DNA of 64,000 nucleotides from Chitinophaga eiseniae (GCF_900167135.1 NZ_FUWZ01000005.1:71003-135002); one strand, 5' to 3'. Counted from the first letter of the stretch, positions 7,273-17,209 are shown. The notes: generated from the sequence alone by a model not told the origin. A program made the numbers and translations.

Positions 7273-9710
7273 AGTACGCTGATGTAATACTGCCGCTGGC
7301 CCTTCCTAAAAATTACACTTATGCAGTCCCTGAAAGCATGGAAAATGCTTTACAGGCGGGAAGCCGTGTGGCAGTACAGCTGGGAAAACAGAAAAAATAT
7401 GCGGGCATCGTAAAAGCGGTGCACGAACAGGCGCCTGCCTATAAAACCAAGCCATTGCTGGATATGCTGGACAAAGATCCTGTCGTATATCCCACACAGT
7501 TAGCCTTCTGGTCATGGATAGCCAGTTACTATATGTGCAGCGAAGGGGAAGTGCTCAATGCAGCCCTCCCTGCCCACCTGAAGCTGTCCAGCGAAACACT
7601 GTTATTATATAATGACGCCTACGGCGATGATTTTACCGCGCTCGATGACGACGAATACCTCATCGCAGAGGCGCTGCATATCCGCAAAGAGCTGCGCATA
7701 GAAGAAGTGCAGCTCATCCTTGATAAATCGGAAGTGTATTCCGTGATCAAAAAACTGATCGAGGAAAAAGTCTGCCTCATCTACGAAGAGCTGAAAGAAG
7801 TATACCGTGAAAAAAAAGAGAACTTCGTGCAGCTGCATGCAGACTATCATAACGAGGAACAGCTGGCGGCGCTCTTCAATGATATGGGCCGTGCCCCGAA
7901 ACAAATGGAACTGTTACTGGCCTACCTGCACCTGCAGAAAACGGAAGGCGACGTGAGACAGAACGATCTGCTGAAGAAGTCCGGCGCCACTACGGCTCAA
8001 CTGAAAGGGCTGGTAGACAAAAATATTCTCTGGATAGAGAAAAGAACGGTTGACAGGATCCGTACCGGTAAAGTGGACGCGCAGATCGATTTCAGCCTGA
8101 GCCCTGCCCAGGAAGTAGCTTTGCAGGCTGTTCGCCGGCATTTTGAAGAAAAACAGGTCACCCTGTTGCACGGCGTTACCTCCAGCGGCAAAACACAGAT
8201 ATATGTGAAAATGATGGAAGAATGCCTGGCTTCCGGCCGGCAGGTGCTGTATCTGTTGCCCGAAATAGCGCTCACCGCGCAGATCATCACCCGGCTGCAG
8301 AAACATTTCGGCAGCAGCATCGCCATCTACCACTCCCGCTTCAGCAACAACGAACGGGTGGAGATATGGAACAAAGTAAAGAACGGAGAAGTACAGATCG
8401 TGCTGGGCGCCCGCTCCAGCCTGTTGCTGCCTTTTCGCGACCTAGGGCTGATCATCCTCGACGAAGAACACGACGCTTCCTATAAACAACAGGACCCCGC
8501 CCCCCGTTATCACGCGCGTGATGCGGCCATCTACTACGCCAGCCTCTTTAAAGCCAAAGTGCTGCTGGGTTCCGCCACACCGGCACTGGAATCCTATTTC
8601 AACGCGCAACAGGGCAAATACGGTCTGGTGGAGCTGAATGAACGCTTCGGCGGCATACAGATGCCTGCCATTGAAGTGGTGGACATCAAACAGGAAATGG
8701 CCGAAAAAACCATGGACGGCAATTTCACGCAGGCGTTAAAAACAGCGATCACCCAGAGCCTCACAGAGAAAAAACAGGTGATCCTGTTCCAGAACCGCCG
8801 CGGCTATGCGCCCTTCCTGCTGTGCACCACCTGCGGCTGGATACCGCATTGTAAACAATGCGATGTATCGCTGACGTATCACCGTAACCAGGACAAGCTG
8901 CATTGTCACTATTGTGGCACCCGTTATCCGTATGTGTATACCTGCGAAGCCTGTGGATCACAATCGCTCATCCCTAAAAGTTTTGGTACTGAAAAAATAG
9001 AAGACGATCTGCAGCAGCTGTTCCCCGAAGCGCGTATCGCCCGTATGGACGTTGATTCTATCCGCAACAAGGACAGCCACAATAAAATGATCCGGCTCCT
9101 GGAAGAGCAGGAAATCGATATCCTGGTAGGCACCCAGATGGTGGTGAAAGGGCTGGATTTCGACAATGTGAACCTGGTGGGCATCCTCAGTGCCGACAGT
9201 TTATTGAGTTATCCCGATTTCCGTGTGAATGAAAGGGCTTTCCAGCTGATGGAGCAGGTGAGCGGCCGCGCCGGCCGTAAACACGGCATGGGCAAGGTAC
9301 TGATACAGGCCAGCAACACACGGCACCACATTCTTCACTTTGTAAAAGAACACGACTACAAAAGCATGTACGAAGCGGAGATAGCTGAGCGGCAACAGTT
9401 TGGTTATCCGCCCTTTTTCCGGGTGCTGAAACTTACGTTGCGCCATAAGAACCAGCAGGTGGTGGAACAGGCGGCGCAGATACTGGCAGGGTGGCTGCAA
9501 CCGCATATAGGGGCGCAACTGGTGGGACCTGCCGCGCCGCTGGTGGCCCGGGTCCGGAACAATTACCTGCAGGAGATGCTGATTAAACTGCCGCGCGACG
9601 GTAAGGTGATCGCTCATGTGAAAAATGTGCTGCGCGAATTTTTCGTACACCTGCTGGCAGAGAAACGTTTCCGTTCGGTGGTCATTGTGCCGGACGTGGA
9701 CTGTGTATAA
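7269..9710 (+). CDS. priA: Primosomal protein N' (replication restart helicase PriA)
   Basis: A DEXH helicase that reloads the replicative helicase at stalled forks. The 813-aa protein has an N-terminal 3'-DNA-binding and winged-helix region, Walker A GVTSSGKTQIY (about residue 300), the DEEH box LDEEHDASYKQ, and a zinc-binding cysteine cluster (CTTCGWIPHCKQC ... HCHYCGT ... CEACGS, roughly 520-570). Conserved C-terminal helicase motifs (GTQMVVKGLDF, SGRAGR) follow. The start overlaps plsC by four bases. Its TAA abuts the stop codon of the convergent gene with no spacer. Confidence 0.96.
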   Translation: MKYADVILPLALPKNYTYAVPESMENALQAGSRVAVQLGKQKKYAGIVKAVHEQAPAYKTKPLLDMLDKDPVVYPTQLAFWSWIASYYMCSEGEVLNAALPAHLKLSSETLLLYNDAYGDDFTALDDDEYLIAEALHIRKELRIEEVQLILDKSEVYSVIKKLIEEKVCLIYEELKEVYREKKENFVQLHADYHNEEQLAALFNDMGRAPKQMELLLAYLHLQKTEGDVRQNDLLKKSGATTAQLKGLVDKNILWIEKRTVDRIRTGKVDAQIDFSLSPAQEVALQAVRRHFEEKQVTLLHGVTSSGKTQIYVKMMEECLASGRQVLYLLPEIALTAQIITRLQKHFGSSIAIYHSRFSNNERVEIWNKVKNGEVQIVLGARSSLLLPFRDLGLIILDEEHDASYKQQDPAPRYHARDAAIYYASLFKAKVLLGSATPALESYFNAQQGKYGLVELNERFGGIQMPAIEVVDIKQEMAEKTMDGNFTQALKTAITQSLTEKKQVILFQNRRGYAPFLLCTTCGWIPHCKQCDVSLTYHRNQDKLHCHYCGTRYPYVYTCEACGSQSLIPKSFGTEKIEDDLQQLFPEARIARMDVDSIRNKDSHNKMIRLLEEQEIDILVGTQMVVKGLDFDNVNLVGILSADSLLSYPDFRVNERAFQLMEQVSGRAGRKHGMGKVLIQASNTRHHILHFVKEHDYKSMYEAEIAERQQFGYPPFFRVLKLTLRHKNQQVVEQAAQILAGWLQPHIGAQLVGPAAPLVARVRNNYLQEMLIKLPRDGKVIAHVKNVLREFFVHLLAEKRFRSVVIVPDVDCV

Positions 9711-11684
9711 TTATTGTTTCTTCACCAGCGTCAGCTGTTGTTGCTGTAGTTTTTTGAGGCGGTCGAGAATATTTCCCAGCGTCTTTTTGTCTTCCCCTTT
9801 CAACTCGCTCTGGCTGTACCATTCAATAATAAAAATGTGCAACCGGCTGTTTTCTTCTTCACATCTCATTTTGAGTCCCAGTATATTGTTATGGGAGATG
9901 TCTGCCGTAAAAAGGGACTTGTCTGCCAGGGTGTACCCTGCCGGTAAGTCAATGTGCACCCGCTTTTCCTGGTAATAGGGAAAAGCCAGTTGTGCTGCGC
10001 GGTCGCCTTCCGGTAGCGTGTACTGGTAGTTCTGCAGTCCGGCCAGCAGCTGTCCGATGCCGAGCATGTAGCGGTCGCCGTCCCGGACAATGAGACCGGG
10101 CGTTTCCAGCGAGCTGGTGATAACCACGGGTTTGTCGAGCGGCGCGTTGGTGAATTTTTCATTCTGCGCTTCTACAGACACGACGGTGCGGGCGCCGGGC
10201 ATGAAAGGCAGCAGCGCGTTGAAGATATTGTTGCGTAGTTCAGTAGTGTTGGCCTGTATGAAAGCGTTTTTAACGTTGCTGCCGCCGTAGCCGCCGAACG
10301 ACTGGCTGATTTTCCATACGGGATGGGTGAAGGAGCCGAGACTGGCTTCCAGGGTGCTGTTGCTGAAAGTGTAGGCCGGTTGTGGCGTTACAATAAAGTC
10401 GGTGAGTACTTTATTTTCTGCGCCTACCAGCGTATCGCGGCAACGGAGCGCCAGGGTATTGCCCCACAGCGGCGGATAGCAAGGATAGCGTGTATTCATT
10501 TCCGTAGGCGCCAGCGCCTGCTGCTGCGCAGGGAAATACAGCAGGATGTTATTGGCTGCGGCACGGTTGACCAGGTCTTTCTGTAAGGGGATGGTATCCC
10601 GCGAAGCGGTCACCAGCAGCTGTACAGGTATGTTGAGCGTGTAATATGCCGCCATCATCAGTTTGATCATTCCGTTCCGGTCTGTTTGTTTATTGCGGAT
10701 GATGGTGCCCAGGTCGGGCGCCTCGAAGAAATCGCCCGATGGCCGGAGGCTGTAGTTCGATTTAATATGTTGTTCTACCAGGTAAATCAGCTGGGGAACG
10801 GGCAGCCGGTACTTCAGGAAGGGCCAGCGGTCCAGCTCTTTTACGAGTTGTTTCTGTTCGTTTTTATCTACCGAAACGTAGGGGATATAAATGTCCTGTC
10901 CGAATTGCTGCCAGGAGAGGCGGGTGGTATCCCTGCCTTCCACGGCGGTGCTCAGCGCAAAATCGATGCGTTGCAGCTGTGGCAGGAAATAATAGAAGTC
11001 GTTGTTTTTCAGTGCCGGCACATTCTGTACCGTTACCCGGTGGTAGTGGTTATTACCCGCGATGCTGTCGGTAATGCCGGAAATGCCGTTGGCCGCGTGA
11101 AAATTGAATTGCAGGTTACGGGGCGCTACCAGCATAAACTGGATCTGGCCGCTGGCGATGCCGGATTGGAGATAATCGGCGCCGGCATAATCGAACATCA
11201 CTTTCAGGCTGAGCTCATATTCCAGTTCCCCGCCGGACTGCACCTGGATATTATTGACTACCACGGCAGTACGGCCGTCATTGAGTTTGAGGGACCTTGT
11301 CTGATCGGTGAGATTGATCGTTTTGCCGTCGGGCAGGAGCGACCGGATGCGGAAGCCCCGCAGCAGTTCTCCGTTTTCCAGCGTCAGCGCCAGCTGGGTG
11401 AGGCTGTCGGCCGCAGCGGCGGAGTTGATGTGTATTCTTTTATAAACCGTTTTATAATGGGTAACCACCTCTGCTTTATCGCGATTGGTGATATTGAAGT
11501 CACGCACTATCTTATAGCTGGCGATATAATAAGGCGCCTCCGCTGCCGCACCGCTGAGGACCGGTGTTTCGGGCCGGGCGTTTTCTTTCCAGGTATCAGG
11601 ATAGTAGTTGTTGATCTGGGCAGATGTGAGAACTGGAAAGCCGGCAATATATATAACGGAGAGAAAGAATATAAGTCGTTTCAT
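9711..11684 (-). CDS. Secreted DUF3857/transglutaminase-like protein
   Basis: A 657-aa protein with a signal peptide (MKRLIFFLSVIYIAGFPVLTSAQ). It has the architecture of Bacteroidota DUF3857 proteins: a beta-rich N-terminal domain (about 50-290), a transglutaminase-core-like segment (about 300-450, YSLRPSGDFFEAPDLGTIIRNKQTDRN with the usual Cys not obvious) and a beta-rich C-terminal part. The weak catalytic triad suggests binding rather than catalysis. Function is unknown. It ends exactly where priA ends. Confidence 0.7.
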   Translation of the reverse strand: MKRLIFFLSVIYIAGFPVLTSAQINNYYPDTWKENARPETPVLSGAAAEAPYYIASYKIVRDFNITNRDKAEVVTHYKTVYKRIHINSAAAADSLTQLALTLENGELLRGFRIRSLLPDGKTINLTDQTRSLKLNDGRTAVVVNNIQVQSGGELEYELSLKVMFDYAGADYLQSGIASGQIQFMLVAPRNLQFNFHAANGISGITDSIAGNNHYHRVTVQNVPALKNNDFYYFLPQLQRIDFALSTAVEGRDTTRLSWQQFGQDIYIPYVSVDKNEQKQLVKELDRWPFLKYRLPVPQLIYLVEQHIKSNYSLRPSGDFFEAPDLGTIIRNKQTDRNGMIKLMMAAYYTLNIPVQLLVTASRDTIPLQKDLVNRAAANNILLYFPAQQQALAPTEMNTRYPCYPPLWGNTLALRCRDTLVGAENKVLTDFIVTPQPAYTFSNSTLEASLGSFTHPVWKISQSFGGYGGSNVKNAFIQANTTELRNNIFNALLPFMPGARTVVSVEAQNEKFTNAPLDKPVVITSSLETPGLIVRDGDRYMLGIGQLLAGLQNYQYTLPEGDRAAQLAFPYYQEKRVHIDLPAGYTLADKSLFTADISHNNILGLKMRCEEENSRLHIFIIEWYSQSELKGEDKKTLGNILDRLKKLQQQQLTLVKKQ

Positions 11685-11698
11685 GATAGCGAAGGTAT

Positions 11699-12355
11699 CT
11701 AAATTCCTAAATTTTGTATGGCATCTGATTCAAAGATGTGTATGCCGGGGTCGAACTGTTTGGCGACCCTCACCATGGCATGGGCTACGGTAGCGGCTTT
11801 GATACCCCTGTATTTTTTCCAGCGGCCCTGCAGCAGGAAGTAGAACAACTGGATAAGATACTTACCCAGCCATTCTCCGAAGCGGAACTCGTTGCGCTGA
11901 CCGATGAGAAAGGAGGGGCGGAAAATATAGGTGCCGATGAATTCCATGGCCAGGATGGCTTCTTCCGTTTGTCCTTTGGTGCGCAGGTAAAAATTGGAAG
12001 ATTTGGGATTGGCGCCGATGGAAGAGATCATGAGGAACTGCGGGATGTCTTTGCGGCGGGCGATAGCGGCGCATCTGGTGGTGATGCCGTAGTCTACCGC
12101 CCGGAAATTTTCCTGGGTGCCGGCTTTTTTGATGGTGGTGCCGATACAGGAAAAAAATACATCTCCTTCTATAGCGGCTGACAGGCTTTGCTCGTCATCG
12201 AAGTCAACGATAACGCTTTCCAGCCCCGCGTGCTGATGGGCCCAGGGCTGCCGTACCAGCACCTTTACCTTGCTGAAATAGTTGTCCTGCAACAGCGCGG
12301 CTACGAGGTGAGTACCGGTAAGACCTGTTGCACCGATGACGATAGCAGTTTTCAT
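11699..12355 (-). CDS. NAD(P)H-binding Rossmann oxidoreductase (HTATIP2-like)
   Basis: A 218-aa short-chain atypical dehydrogenase. The nucleotide-binding motif GATGLTG is at residues 8-14, a VDFDD loop near residue 50, FLMISSIGANP near 108 and YLRTKGQTEE, where Tyr/Lys take the YxxxK position. This matches the NAD(P)-binding HTATIP2/YtfG-like family, whose substrates are mostly unknown. It lies 14 bases upstream of the DUF3857 gene on the same strand and may be cotranscribed with it. Confidence 0.8.
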   Translation of the reverse strand: MKTAIVIGATGLTGTHLVAALLQDNYFSKVKVLVRQPWAHQHAGLESVIVDFDDEQSLSAAIEGDVFFSCIGTTIKKAGTQENFRAVDYGITTRCAAIARRKDIPQFLMISSIGANPKSSNFYLRTKGQTEEAILAMEFIGTYIFRPSFLIGQRNEFRFGEWLGKYLIQLFYFLLQGRWKKYRGIKAATVAHAMVRVAKQFDPGIHIFESDAIQNLGI

Positions 12356-12396
12356 ACAATTTCAGATATATTTGCTCTGTATAAAGTTAAGCTATT

Positions 12397-13410
12397 ATGG
12401 TATCAGAAAACGTGTTACTGCAACCCTATAATACATTTGGCATCGCGGCAACGAGCCGTTACTTCGCTTCGTTTGACAGCGAGGCGGCACTGCTGGCATT
12501 GCTGGACGAGCCACGGGCAAAGGGGCTGCCCCGGATGATCCTCGGTGGTGGCAGTAACATCCTGTTTACACAGGATTTCGACGGGCTTATGCTCAAAAAT
12601 GAAATCAAGGGGATGAAGGTGGTGAGCGAAGATAACGACCACGTATATGTGAAAGCCGGCGCGGGCGAAAACTGGCATGGCTTTGTGCGGTACTGCCTTG
12701 CTGCTGATATGGCCGGGGTGGAGAACCTGTCGCTGATACCGGGTAATGTGGGCGCCAGTCCCATGCAGAATATCGGCGCTTATGGCGTGGAAATAAAAGA
12801 TACGTTTCATTCGCTGGAAGCGCTGCACCTGGAAGACCGCAGGGTGATCACGTTTTCGAACAATGACTGTGCATTCGGGTATAGGGAAAGCGTCTTCAAA
12901 AAACAATACCGTAACCAGTTCGTTATCCTGAGCGTTACTTACCGGCTCAACAAGGTGCCGCGTTTTAATACCAGCTACGGCGCTATCAACGAAGAGCTGG
13001 AACGCATGGGCGTAAAAGAGCTGTCAATACAGGCTATCAGCCAGGCGGTGATCAATATCCGTACGTCTAAACTGCCGGACCCGGCCAAGATCGGGAATGC
13101 GGGTAGTTTCTTCAAAAATCCGTCGGTAGATGCGGTGCAATATGAACGGCTGAAAGCCGCTTTCCCGCAGGTGGTGGCTTATCCGCTGGCGGACGGATAT
13201 TTTAAGCTGGCAGCAGGCTGGTTGATTGAACAATGTGGCTGGAAAGGCTACCGTGAAGGCGATGCCGGCGTACATGCCAAACAGGCGCTGGTGCTGGTGA
13301 ACTACGGCCATGCCAAAGGCAGCGAGATCTATGCGCTGTCCCGGCAGGTGGTGGACAGTGTGAAAGAGAAATTCGGGGTGGAGCTGGAGCGCGAGGTAAA
13401 TATCCTGTGA
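12397..13410 (+). CDS. murB: UDP-N-acetylenolpyruvoylglucosamine reductase MurB
   Basis: FAD-dependent reduction of UDP-GlcNAc-enolpyruvate to UDP-MurNAc in peptidoglycan synthesis, in the cytoplasm. The 337-aa protein is a type I (E. coli-like) MurB with NTFGI near the N-terminus, the FAD loop ILGGGSNILF, LSLIPGNVGASPMQNIGAYG and the catalytic region KIGNAGSFFKNP (Ser proton donor). Divergent from the oxidoreductase upstream. A TATATTTG near 12367 could be its -7 element but lacks a clear -33 partner. Confidence 0.95.
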   Translation: MVSENVLLQPYNTFGIAATSRYFASFDSEAALLALLDEPRAKGLPRMILGGGSNILFTQDFDGLMLKNEIKGMKVVSEDNDHVYVKAGAGENWHGFVRYCLAADMAGVENLSLIPGNVGASPMQNIGAYGVEIKDTFHSLEALHLEDRRVITFSNNDCAFGYRESVFKKQYRNQFVILSVTYRLNKVPRFNTSYGAINEELERMGVKELSIQAISQAVINIRTSKLPDPAKIGNAGSFFKNPSVDAVQYERLKAAFPQVVAYPLADGYFKLAAGWLIEQCGWKGYREGDAGVHAKQALVLVNYGHAKGSEIYALSRQVVDSVKEKFGVELEREVNIL

Positions 13411-13430
13411 TCTGTTTAAAAATCGTGATA

Positions 13431-13467
13431 AAGAAGGGTGATGGATGATTCCATCACCCTTCTTTTT
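13431..13467. terminator. Bidirectional terminator between murB and ypdA
   Basis: A perfect 15-bp stem (AAGAAGGGTGATGGA / TCCATCACCCTTCTT) with a TGAT loop is followed by a T-run on the plus side. It lies directly between two convergent genes, so it can serve both. Confidence 0.9.
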
Positions 13468-14430
13468 TTATCGCTGGATGGATTGAATAATTTTGTCCGC
13501 GTGCTCGCGGGAGTTCTCAATAAACCACACGTGCGTGTCCATGCCGCCGCAGACTACGCCGGCGAGATAGATATGCGGCATATTGGTTTCCATGGTCAGG
13601 GGATTGTATACCGGCAGTTTTTTGGCGTCGCCGGAGAGCTGGACGCCTGCCTTCTGCAACAGCCCAAAGTCGGGCTGGTAGCCGGTCATAGCGATCACAA
13701 AATCGTTAGCGAAAGTGATCTCTCCTTCCGGTGTGGTGATAGTTATTGTTTGTTCGTCGATGCTTTTGACGGAAGAGTGGAAATATGCTTTGATGGAGCC
13801 TTCCCTGATCCTGTTTTCGATATCCGGTTTTACCCAGTATTTCACCCGTTTACCGATTTCTCCTTCGCGGATGATCATGGTCACCTGGGCGCCTTTGCGA
13901 TAGGTTTCCAGCGCAGCGTCCACGGCTGAGTTGTGGGCGCCTACCACCACCACTTTGCGGGTAGCATAGTAGTGCGGGTCTTTATAGTAGTGGGTGACTT
14001 TCGGCAGATTTTCTCCCGGTACTTCCAGCATGTTGGGGATATCATAAAAACCGGTGGCGATAATGACGTGCCGGGCATGATACGCCGTTTTGGTGGTCGT
14101 GATGAAGTACTCGCTGCCATTGGGCTGTAGTTCCCTTACTTCTTCGAATAAGTTAATGTTGAGCGCTTCCGAAGTGGCTACGCGGCGGTAGTATTCCAGT
14201 GCTTCCGGCCGGGAGGGCTTGGGATTGATGGATACAAAAGGGATACCACCTATTTCCAGTCTTTCAGACGTAGAGAAAAACGTCATGTACAGCGGGTAGT
14301 TATAGAGGGAGTTGACGAGGCAACCTTTTTCTATGATGACATAGCTGAGCCCTGCTCTTTTTGCGGCCAGGCCGCAGGCTATTCCGATGGGTCCTCCTCC
14401 TATTATCAGTACGTCGTAAGCAGCGATCAT
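13468..14430 (-). CDS. ypdA: YpdA-family FAD/NAD(P) disulfide reductase (putative bacillithiol disulfide reductase)
   Basis: A 320-aa thioredoxin-reductase-like flavoprotein without a CxxC redox pair. An FAD-binding GGGPIGIACG is near the N-terminus, a central NAD(P)-binding VVVVGAHNSAVDAA near residue 160, and a C-terminal HIYLAGVVCGGMDTHVWFIE. That pattern is characteristic of YpdA/Bdr, which reduces bacillithiol disulfide with NADPH. This implies, but does not prove, a bacillithiol pool in the host. The amidotransferase gene lies 12 bases upstream on the same strand. Confidence 0.87.
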   Translation of the reverse strand: MIAAYDVLIIGGGPIGIACGLAAKRAGLSYVIIEKGCLVNSLYNYPLYMTFFSTSERLEIGGIPFVSINPKPSRPEALEYYRRVATSEALNINLFEEVRELQPNGSEYFITTTKTAYHARHVIIATGFYDIPNMLEVPGENLPKVTHYYKDPHYYATRKVVVVGAHNSAVDAALETYRKGAQVTMIIREGEIGKRVKYWVKPDIENRIREGSIKAYFHSSVKSIDEQTITITTPEGEITFANDFVIAMTGYQPDFGLLQKAGVQLSGDAKKLPVYNPLTMETNMPHIYLAGVVCGGMDTHVWFIENSREHADKIIQSIQR

Positions 14431-14442
14431 AATGTCTTTGTT

Positions 14443-15141
14443 TTATAGTCCGGCCAGGTAGTCCAGCAGCCGGAACATGGTTTGATTGTTTTCGTTGGCC
14501 AGGTGCAGGTATTGCGCTATTTTCTCCGGGCTTTGCACGAAGGGAGCGCTGTGTTCGAAAGCACTGCTGCAGCAGCGTAATATCTCCAGTATGGCGGCGC
14601 TGTTCATCTCCATATGAAACTGTAATCCGATGATACGGTCGCCGTAGATAAATGCCTGGTTGCTGCAGGCGGCGGAAGCTGCGAAGCGGGTGGCGCCGGG
14701 CGGCACGTCGAAGGTGTCGCCATGGAAATGGAAGGTGTTGAGGCGGTGCGGCAGCACGTTTTCGAGGGGTGCGGCCTGTCCCTGAAACGTGATGTCGATG
14801 GGGAACCAGCCTATTTCCGGTTGTGTATGCGGATATACGTTGGCGCCGAGGGCATAGGCCAGCAGCTGTGAGCCGAGGCATATGCCCAGTATTTTCTGTC
14901 CGCGGCTGATGGCTTCCCTGATAAGGTTTATTTCGGTCAGCATCCATGGATGGATATCCTGTTCATATACGCCCATGGTGCCGCCCATGATGATGAGCAG
15001 TTCCGCATCTTTCAGGCCGGTGGTGTCGGGAGCGTCATCATACCAGCGGGTATGGCTGGTGGTATGTTCTCCCTGTGCGATCCAGTCGGCAATGCTGGCA
15101 AGGCCTTCAAAAGGCACGTGTTGAAAATAGTGGATATGCAT
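14443..15141 (-). CDS. Class I glutamine amidotransferase-like protein
   Basis: A 232-aa stand-alone GATase1 domain. It has the nucleophile elbow GICLGSQ (Cys near residue 88) and a C-terminal LQFHMEM supplying the His and Glu of the triad, so it looks catalytically complete. Similar proteins resemble the GuaA amidotransferase half or gamma-glutamyl hydrolases; the acceptor is unknown. It is followed after 12 bases by ypdA, so it may take part in thiol or gamma-glutamyl metabolism, but that is inference from position only. Confidence 0.82.
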   Translation of the reverse strand: MHIHYFQHVPFEGLASIADWIAQGEHTTSHTRWYDDAPDTTGLKDAELLIIMGGTMGVYEQDIHPWMLTEINLIREAISRGQKILGICLGSQLLAYALGANVYPHTQPEIGWFPIDITFQGQAAPLENVLPHRLNTFHFHGDTFDVPPGATRFAASAACSNQAFIYGDRIIGLQFHMEMNSAAILEILRCCSSAFEHSAPFVQSPEKIAQYLHLANENNQTMFRLLDYLAGL

Positions 15142-15222
15142 GGTCTGTCCTGGTAAATGGTTATCCGAAGATACGTTGCAATCCTGAAGATTGATAACCC
15201 GAATTTACCGGCAGGGGCATGG

Positions 15223-16110
15223 TTATTTCAGTTCGCTTTTCACCACGCGGAAGTATTCGTAGCCTTTCATCCTGCGGCTTTTCTCCCCGAAATACTGCCG
15301 GCGGTATTTATCGGCGCCGCCGTCATAGCGGACGATCATATTACGCTCATGCATAAACGCCGTGATGTTTTTGGGATCGAGGCCGTAGTCCCAGTCTTCG
15401 CCGGCGCGGCGCAGGGTATTGTTGATCCGGGAGAACCCGCGGAACTGATGCGGATTTTCCAGCACCGCTTTGTCCGGGTAGGTAACGATCACCTGTGTGC
15501 CGGGCGGGAAGCTGCGGATGAAGCCGAACATGGCTTCTGCGTGGCGTGCCTCCAGGTGTGTGGTGAGATTTTCCCAGAGAAAGAGCGTTTTGTTGTAGTG
15601 GCGTTGCTGGACGAAATAGGGAGAGATGACATCGGCGAGATATTGTTTGTTCATATCCAGTTTTACATAATCCAGGTGTACGGCAGGTGATTTAATCAGT
15701 TCCCAGAGGCGGCTTTGTTTGAAATGCTGCGTGACCGGATGATCTACTTCTACGAAGCTGACCGGCTTGCCGACATTGAGGCGATGGGCCCTTGTATCGA
15801 AGGTGGCGCTGAGAATGATGATCTGGTTAATACCATCTTCGCGGACCGCCTGTATCATCATGTCGTCAATCAGTTTGGTGCGGGCGATAGCGGCGGTGTG
15901 CGTGCCGGGCCATCGGAGCTGGATGTAGGCTGCCAGTATTTTTCTGAAAAAAGGAACCCTGCAGCCGGAGATCAGCGTCTGATGGTAACCCGATAAAAAG
16001 GCTGCTGCGTACGGATCATGAAATAGCCGCTCTTCAGCTGGTTTTGTACTTTCAATGGCCCGGAACAAAGCCATATAAGTCCCGGACTTGGTTGATGGCG
16101 CCTTACTCAT
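15223..16110 (-). CDS. Class I SAM-dependent methyltransferase, LCMT/TIGR00027-like family
   Basis: A 295-aa protein of the leucine-carboxyl-methyltransferase-like family. The N-terminal helix carries ERLFHDPYAAAFL, the SAM-binding region IILSATFDTRAHRL is near residue 100, followed by FVEVDHP and a later LFLWENLTTHLEARHAEAMF. The canonical family glycine-rich loop (GAGLDTRA) is changed here to SATFDTRA, a noticeable deviation. The substrate is unknown. Isolated transcription unit. Confidence 0.85.
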   Translation of the reverse strand: MSKAPSTKSGTYMALFRAIESTKPAEERLFHDPYAAAFLSGYHQTLISGCRVPFFRKILAAYIQLRWPGTHTAAIARTKLIDDMMIQAVREDGINQIIILSATFDTRAHRLNVGKPVSFVEVDHPVTQHFKQSRLWELIKSPAVHLDYVKLDMNKQYLADVISPYFVQQRHYNKTLFLWENLTTHLEARHAEAMFGFIRSFPPGTQVIVTYPDKAVLENPHQFRGFSRINNTLRRAGEDWDYGLDPKNITAFMHERNMIVRYDGGADKYRRQYFGEKSRRMKGYEYFRVVKSELK

Positions 16111-16249
16111 AAGGACTTTAGCTTGGTGGTTGTGGTGAATAGTTTCTTCGGGGGAAGATTCGGTCGTCTGTTGGTTATTTTTTCACTTGACTTGGATATC
16201 AAATATATCGTAAAATAATCAATCTGAGTCCGGGAAAATCACCCTCTTT

Positions 16250-17209
16250 TTATTTCATCAGTTGTAAGATGGCCACCAAAGCACCTATGCTGATACATAC
16301 CCAGAGCAAAACGCCCTGTAATAGCGGCTGCCAGCCGATGCCCCGGAAGGCCTGCCGGGTGAGACCGGTACCGATGAGGAAGAGGGTAAGCGAGAGGGCT
16401 GTTTTGGCGCTTTGTACGAGCAACGGTCCGACTGTGCTGACAGCAGGCACCCACGTGTTGAGCACCATGGCCAGCAGAAAGAGGCCGATGAACCAGGGGA
16501 TTTTTATTTTACCGTTGCTGTTACGGAAAAGCAGGGTGGTGATAAAAGCCACCGGCATGATCCAGAGGGCGCGGGAGAGTTTCACGGTGGTGGCTACCTG
16601 TAAGGCTGTTTCGCCGTATTTGTTGGCGGCGCCTACTACGGAGCTGGTATCGTGGATGGCAATGGCGCTCCACAGTCCGAACTGTTGCTGGGAAAGGCCC
16701 AGCCAGTGGCCTACCGCGGGGAATATAAACAAGGCGAGGGAGTTGAGCAGGAATACGATGCCCAGTGCTACGGAGATTTGTTTTTCCCCTGCCTTGATCA
16801 CGGGTGAGATGGCGGCGATGGCGCTGCCGCCGCAGATGGCGGTGCCGCAGGCGATCAGATGGGAAGTTTGTTTTTCTATTTTCAGCAGCCTGCCGGTGAC
16901 GAGGCCCAGCAGGAGGGTACCGGCAATAGAGGCGATGGTGAACAGGAAACCGGCTTTGCCGGCCTGTAAGGCGGCGTGGGCGTTCATACCGAAGCCCAGT
17001 CCGATGACAGAGAGTTGCAGCAGCCAGTGTGTTATTTTAGGGGTGATGTGTGCAAATGGATTGCCGGTCGTTTGCGCCAGCGCCAGCCCGAGCAGCAGGG
17101 CTACGGGAGGTTGTACCACCGGCAGCAGCGTGGCGGCAGCCGCGGCGATAAAAATTACCTTAGGTAAATGGAGTGCTTCCCTTCTGTGTCCGGTCTTTTG
17201 TAATTGCAT
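16250..17209 (-). CDS. YeiH-family putative sulfate exporter
   Basis: A 319-aa inner-membrane protein with about ten hydrophobic helices and family landmarks LLLGLALAQTTGNPF, VIGLGFGMNAHAALQAG, CGTAICGGSAIAAISPVI and AIHDTSSVVGAA. This matches the YeiH/UPF0324 family, annotated as putative sulfate exporters, though the cargo is poorly established. Monocistronic, with a near-consensus promoter (GACCTTTG about 20 bases from TTTG) upstream at 17232-17263. Confidence 0.87.
   Translation of the reverse strand: MQLQKTGHRREALHLPKVIFIAAAAATLLPVVQPPVALLLGLALAQTTGNPFAHITPKITHWLLQLSVIGLGFGMNAHAALQAGKAGFLFTIASIAGTLLLGLVTGRLLKIEKQTSHLIACGTAICGGSAIAAISPVIKAGEKQISVALGIVFLLNSLALFIFPAVGHWLGLSQQQFGLWSAIAIHDTSSVVGAANKYGETALQVATTVKLSRALWIMPVAFITTLLFRNSNGKIKIPWFIGLFLLAMVLNTWVPAVSTVGPLLVQSAKTALSLTLFLIGTGLTRQAFRGIGWQPLLQGVLLWVCISIGALVAILQLMK

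Noticed and set aside
12367-12374. TATATTTG as murB -7 element
   Set aside because: Matches TAnnTTTG, but the -33 position has no TTTG-like bases; kept only as a remark in the murB entry.
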